A stretch of DNA of 64,000 nucleotides. Source: Solanum dulcamara (taxonomy: Eukaryota; Streptophyta; Magnoliopsida; Solanales; Solanaceae). This document shows positions 60,339 through 64,000 of the stretch, one piece after another. The DNA lies in the NCBI RefSeq assembly GCF_947179165.1, contig NC_077240.1:26640001-26704000 (forward strand), given 5' to 3'. The number at the start of each line of letters is the position of its first letter. Position 1 is the first letter of the stretch. The notes under the pieces were generated by a model that was not told the DNA's origin, searched no databases, and saw only the letters and a program-made list of their open reading frames with translations. The position numbers and the translations under genes were made by a program.

Positions 60339-62527
60339 GTATACTTTACCTAAATTCCATAGTGAAAAAAGCCAATTACAATACATCCCTCATTTTTCTT
60401 AAATTACCCAATTTTCTTCTCTTTTTTTTTTTTTATATTTCTGATACATTACTTATTTTGCTGATATATCAGGTATTAGATGTAGAATAATTAATGATGC
60501 TGAGTTATTTATGGATAGTAACGTAATTTAAATTAGGATTGGTTGTTTCAATCAATTACCGTGCTAATTAAGGAAAATAATCCTTAAAAAATATAACAGT
60601 TATGAAGAGGAAGAAAAACTCAAAAAACAGAGCATAACTGCGAACAAAAAATTCAATCCAAAATTCTATTTTCATCAAGCGAATCGAGATGAATATGTAG
60701 TGCCGAATCTGATACATAACATCTTGTATTGATATAGATTGTAGATGTATCAGAAATATTAAAGCTTGATACATGAGAATCTGTTACAAAAACATGATGT
60801 ATCAGAATCATTAAATCTTGATACATGAGAATCTCATACATAAACAAGATGTATCAGAAGCACTAAAGCTCGATACATGAGAATCTAATAAATAAATAAT
60901 ATGTATCAGAAGTACTAAAGCTTGATACATGAGAATCTGATACATAAACAAGATGTATCAGAAGTAGTGAATCTTGTTACATAAGAATCTGATACATAAA
61001 CAATATGTATCAGAAGCACTAAAGCTTGATACATGAGATTCTGATACATAAACATGATGTATCAGAAGTACTAAAGCTTGATACATGAGAATCTGATATA
61101 TAAACAATATGTATCAGAAGCACTAAAGCTTGATATATGAGATTCTGATACATAAACAATATGTATCAGAAGCATTAAAGCTTGATACATAAGAATCTCT
61201 TAAAAATAGGATGTATCAGAAGCATTAAATCTCGATACCTGAGAATCTGATACATAAACAAGATGTATCAGAAGCACAAAAGCTTGATACATGAGAATCT
61301 GATACATAAACAAGATGTATCAGAAGCAGTGAATCTTGATACATGAGAATCTGATACATAAACAATATGTATCAGAAGCACTAAAGCTTGATGCATGAGA
61401 TTCTGATACATAAACAATATGTATCAGAAGCAGTGAATCTTGATACATGAGAATCTGATACATAAACAATATGTATCAGAAGCACTAAAGCTTGATGCAT
61501 GAGATTCTGATACATAAACAAAATATATTAGAAGCAGTAAAGCTTGATACATGAGAATCCGATACAAAAACACGATGTATCAGAAGCATTAAAGCTTGAT
61601 ACATGAGAATCTGATACATAAACAAGATGTATCAGAAGCAGTAAATCTTCAAAAAAAATGACATTTAAAAAAAAATATAAACACGATGTATCAGAAGCAT
61701 TAAAACTTTATACATGAGAATCTGATACATAAACAAGATGTATCAGAAGCAGTAAAGCTTGATACATGAGAATCCGATACAAAAACACGATGTATCAGAA
61801 GCATTAAAGCTTGATACATGAGAATCCGATACAAAAACACGATGTATCAGAAGCATTAAAGCTTGATACATGAGAATATGATACATAAACAAGATGTATC
61901 AGAAGTAGTGAATTCTCAAAAAAAACTACACTTAAAAATTTTTTTATCTATCGAAGTTGTTGACCTTTTCTTTTCTTTCAACTCCACATTAATTGAACAC
62001 CCAAAAATATCTACGCATAAATGTCTTGGATCTTTTATAATACATCTTGTCTTTCATTTCTCAGTTGTTCTCTATGGCTGGTGTGGTACGTGGAAAGGAG
62101 ATAAAGTCTATGGTGGTTGCCAAAGAGTACATTATGCTCGGAGAAACACCAGGTCAGCAACGTGTACCATGCTTCGTTTGCTCCTTTCTATTAGGACGGA
62201 ATTTTCCTAAATGAATTCAATTTGCAGAATGTTCATTGGAAATCAGGTCATAGATGTATCAGAAGCAGTAAAGTTATGAAAATAGAGAGAGAATGCAGTT
62301 GAGAATCAAAAGGAGATGATAGTCTAACTCGTGTGAATGATTTTAGGGAGAAATTAGCAATATGCACAGTAAATTCCTTAAATTTTTGGATCTTGAAGAT
62401 GGAGAGAGAACGAGAGAAAATGATTTAGAGGAGAGAGAATGTTTTTTGAGTTATGTATCCGGAAGATAGAAGGGGAAACTGAAAATAAGGGATTTTGGTA
62501 ATTTTTTTAAAAGACGGGGACTTATCC
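60339..62527. mobile_element. Non-autonomous MULE related to MULE-1 (2189 bp)
   Basis: It is bounded by a perfect 9-bp duplication, TAAAAATAA (60330-60338 and 62528-62536). The left ~350 bp (to about 60700) are clearly similar to the left end of MULE-1 from 15333 through the transposase start region, including 'attccatagtgaaaa', 'gtaacgtaattta' and 'gtttcaatcaattaccgtgc'. The rest is a tandem array (60705-61910) and about 600 bp of other sequence. The right end does not obviously match MULE-1. No transposase remains. A + strand frame at 61863-62210 is part repeat and part unrecognised; 61950-62230 could be a captured fragment. Confidence 0.82.
60705..61910. repeat. ~52-bp tandem array (about 23 units), GATACA/TGTATC family
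   Basis: The unit runs 'tgatacatgagaatctgata' + 'cataaacaagatgtatcaga' + 'agcattaaagct', about 52 bp. Inside each unit GATACAT and ATGTATC face each other across 7 bases, a small hairpin. Units are far more uniform here than in the MULE-1 arrays, so amplification is recent. A few units are replaced by 'aaaaaaatgacattt' (about 61650 and 61915), also seen at 24.64 and 24.86 kb. Confidence 0.9.
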
Positions 62528-62536
62528 TAAAAATAA

Positions 62537-63707
62537 TGGTATAATAATTAAAGAAAAATGATGAAAATACATTCTTGTTTAAAGCGAAGTCTTTTAATAA
62601 AGGATAAAAAGTTCACAGAACATTATTAAGGACCTTCGTGCTTTTAATATAGTGTACATATGGATATTGATATGGATAGACATCATATATAAATATTGCA
62701 AGAATAAATCCAAATTAATAAAATGTTAGTCATGTGTTTGTATTATATCACTTTGGATATTATTGTAAAAAACTTAATTTACTAATATGAAGATTTAAAT
62801 AGTTTAACTCAAACATCTAAGAATAATTATAATGTTAAAAATACCAAGTCTTTCTTTTTAATAAAGAATTATTTTTTTCTACAAACTTCAATATTATCTA
62901 AGCAAAATTAAAATTATAAACTATTAAAAAGAATTGAGGTCTCAAATTTCTATAGGCTTAAAATAATGGCTTTATCAGCCTTCTCTTGAACCATTCTTAA
63001 GAGAGATCGTAATAATGCAGGTTATCCACTCCCGCACCAAATTCAAATGAAAAAAAAATTCACGCCACCCTTAATTTATAGTTATTAATATAAATTCTAC
63101 ATTTTTTTTTCATGAATATTTGTAGTTAGTAATTTAAGTTTCTAAAATAAGTAAATCTTTCTTTTGAAAAATAATTAATAAAAACATTTAGTTTGGAGTT
63201 CGAAAAAAGGAAAATTGGATCACGACTTTTAAGATATGAGTAAATAGTAATATATAAGAAGAAAAGGAAGAAGAAAATCCGTCCTTCACCGTGATGGCAT
63301 TTCGCATGTCTTTGTAATTATTTTTACAAACTTTTACTACCTCATATTCTTAGCAAAAGTTAAAAATTCTTGTTTGTTTTCCAACTCTACGTGGAATAAA
63401 ACATCTGGGAAACTAATGAGTTATGGAGCTTTTAAGCAACTATTTAATAGGGCAGGTTTTATTCATTTGAGTTGATATATTTAGGCCTCTCTTCTTCTTC
63501 TTTTTTTAAAGAGAAGATGCTTTAAATTTACCAACGTGGAAAGTGAATATATAGCTCAGGATAACTTGTTAGCCATTTATATTTATTAACCGAAATTACT
63601 AGGGGTGTCAATGGATAGATTTTTGGAAAAAAACCCATTGTTACACACCCGTACCGTACATTCAAGCATGCATAAGTTATTGGAGAATGGAGACAAAAGG
63701 CAAAAAT
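62537..63707. other. Non-genic AT-rich DNA before PRXIIF
   Basis: No gene or clear repeat was seen. The last ~100-200 bases are probably the 3' UTR of the minus-strand peroxiredoxin gene. Confidence 0.4.
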
Positions 63708-63813
63708 CTAGATCTGTCCTAGGATAACATCTCCACCAGAAACCTTGAAGTCAGAAGGAGCTTCTTCAACATTCAGAACCTTAACATTTCCATCAACCAC
63801 ATACGCCGACCAC
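63708..63813 (-). CDS. PRXIIF: Mitochondrial peroxiredoxin IIF, last coding exon (partial gene)
   Basis: On the minus strand an acceptor 'ttgcatag' is followed by 106 nt: one base completing a codon, then 34 codons and TAG (63708-63710). The peptide starts WSAYVVDGN, continues KVLNVEEAPSDFKVSGGD and ends VILGQI. The 'NVEEAPSDFKV' and 'VILGQI' strings are what I remember as the C-terminus of plant PRXIIF, the mitochondrial thiol peroxidase that reduces hydrogen peroxide and alkyl hydroperoxides using thioredoxin or glutaredoxin. The catalytic Cys residues and transit peptide would be in upstream exons beyond the window edge. The exon border is typical; nothing looks broken. Confidence 0.85.
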
Positions 63814-64000
63814 CTATGCAACAACAATTAATTAAGGGATTAATAGAGAGGTTGTTTCCTGACCTCAAAAGGCCAAGTTATTTGGAAAAGGGTTGCAAGA
63901 AAGTTCAAGACTTGATTTAAACTCGTTAAGCTTCTGCACATTTCACTAGGATTATCAATTTTGGCATTGACAATTGTTGGATGTAGAATCGTTAGTTATT
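63814..64000 (-). other. Intron of the PRXIIF gene, running off the window
   Basis: Sequence upstream of the last exon on the minus strand shows no further peroxiredoxin coding block, so it is taken as intron. Confidence 0.6.

Noticed and set aside
60568..60847. Minus-strand frames with 'MYQ', 'SDSHVSS' repeats
   Set aside because: Also translations of the tandem repeat in the non-autonomous MULE.
60705..61910. CRISPR-like array
   Set aside because: Repeats are contiguous ~52-bp units with no unique spacers, in a plant transposon.

Overview
The window is nuclear DNA of a flowering plant. I see no bacterial operons, rRNA or tRNA genes. The reasons are GT-AG introns, Ty1/copia and Ty3/gypsy retrotransposons, Mutator-like DNA transposons (MULEs) with 9-bp target duplications, and two plant-type host genes. 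Solanaceae is my best guess, from the style of the gypsy pol and LTR sequences recalled from memory; no search was possible.

Host genes. Only two ordinary genes are clear. An RHF2A-like RING-H2 E3 ubiquitin ligase lies on the + strand (39978-45842). Eight coding exons join in frame to 366 codons plus a stop. At the right edge on the - strand is the last coding exon of a mitochondrial peroxiredoxin of the PRXIIF type (63708-63813). The rest is mostly transposable elements and their remains.

Layout. 1-12.2 kb: gypsy LTR debris and two solo LTRs of one family (1875-5645 and 8703-12241) in opposite orientation, each with its own 5-bp duplication. 12.2-15 kb: a decayed gypsy pol. 15-30.8 kb: an unclassified tandem array carrying a conserved hairpin. 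It is split by a 10.1-kb MULE (15333-25441, duplication TTAAAAATA) and by a reversed gypsy integrase/LTR fragment (28.0-29.97 kb). 31.1-37.0 kb: a complete but defective copia element with 242-bp LTRs (5 differences) and TA...CA ends. 37.5-39.4 kb: a foldback element with another terminal-inverted-repeat element nested inside. 40-46 kb: the RHF2A-like gene, with an antisense copia fragment in its last intron. 47.8-49.1 kb: a solo LTR. 50.6-57.3 kb: a second foldback element of the same family, split by a 5.4-kb MULE (50781-56166) with 120-bp inverted repeats. 60.3-62.5 kb: a non-autonomous relative of the 10.1-kb MULE, filled by a ~52-bp tandem repeat. 63.7 kb: PRXIIF end.

How the pieces relate. 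Both large MULEs carry two convergent genes: a transposase, and a second gene (a DUF1985/Ulp1-type C48 protease relative in one, a GRF zinc-finger protein in the other). Both transposases carry nonsense codons. In the 10.1-kb element, two transposase Asp positions and the protease His position are also substituted. The most unusual structures are four 111-nt exon cassettes in the Ulp1-like gene, the TGTATC/GATACA motif that recurs through non-coding parts of that MULE family, the compensated hairpin in the tandem array, and a 27-nt in-phase duplicated mini-exon in intron 1 of the RHF2A-like gene.
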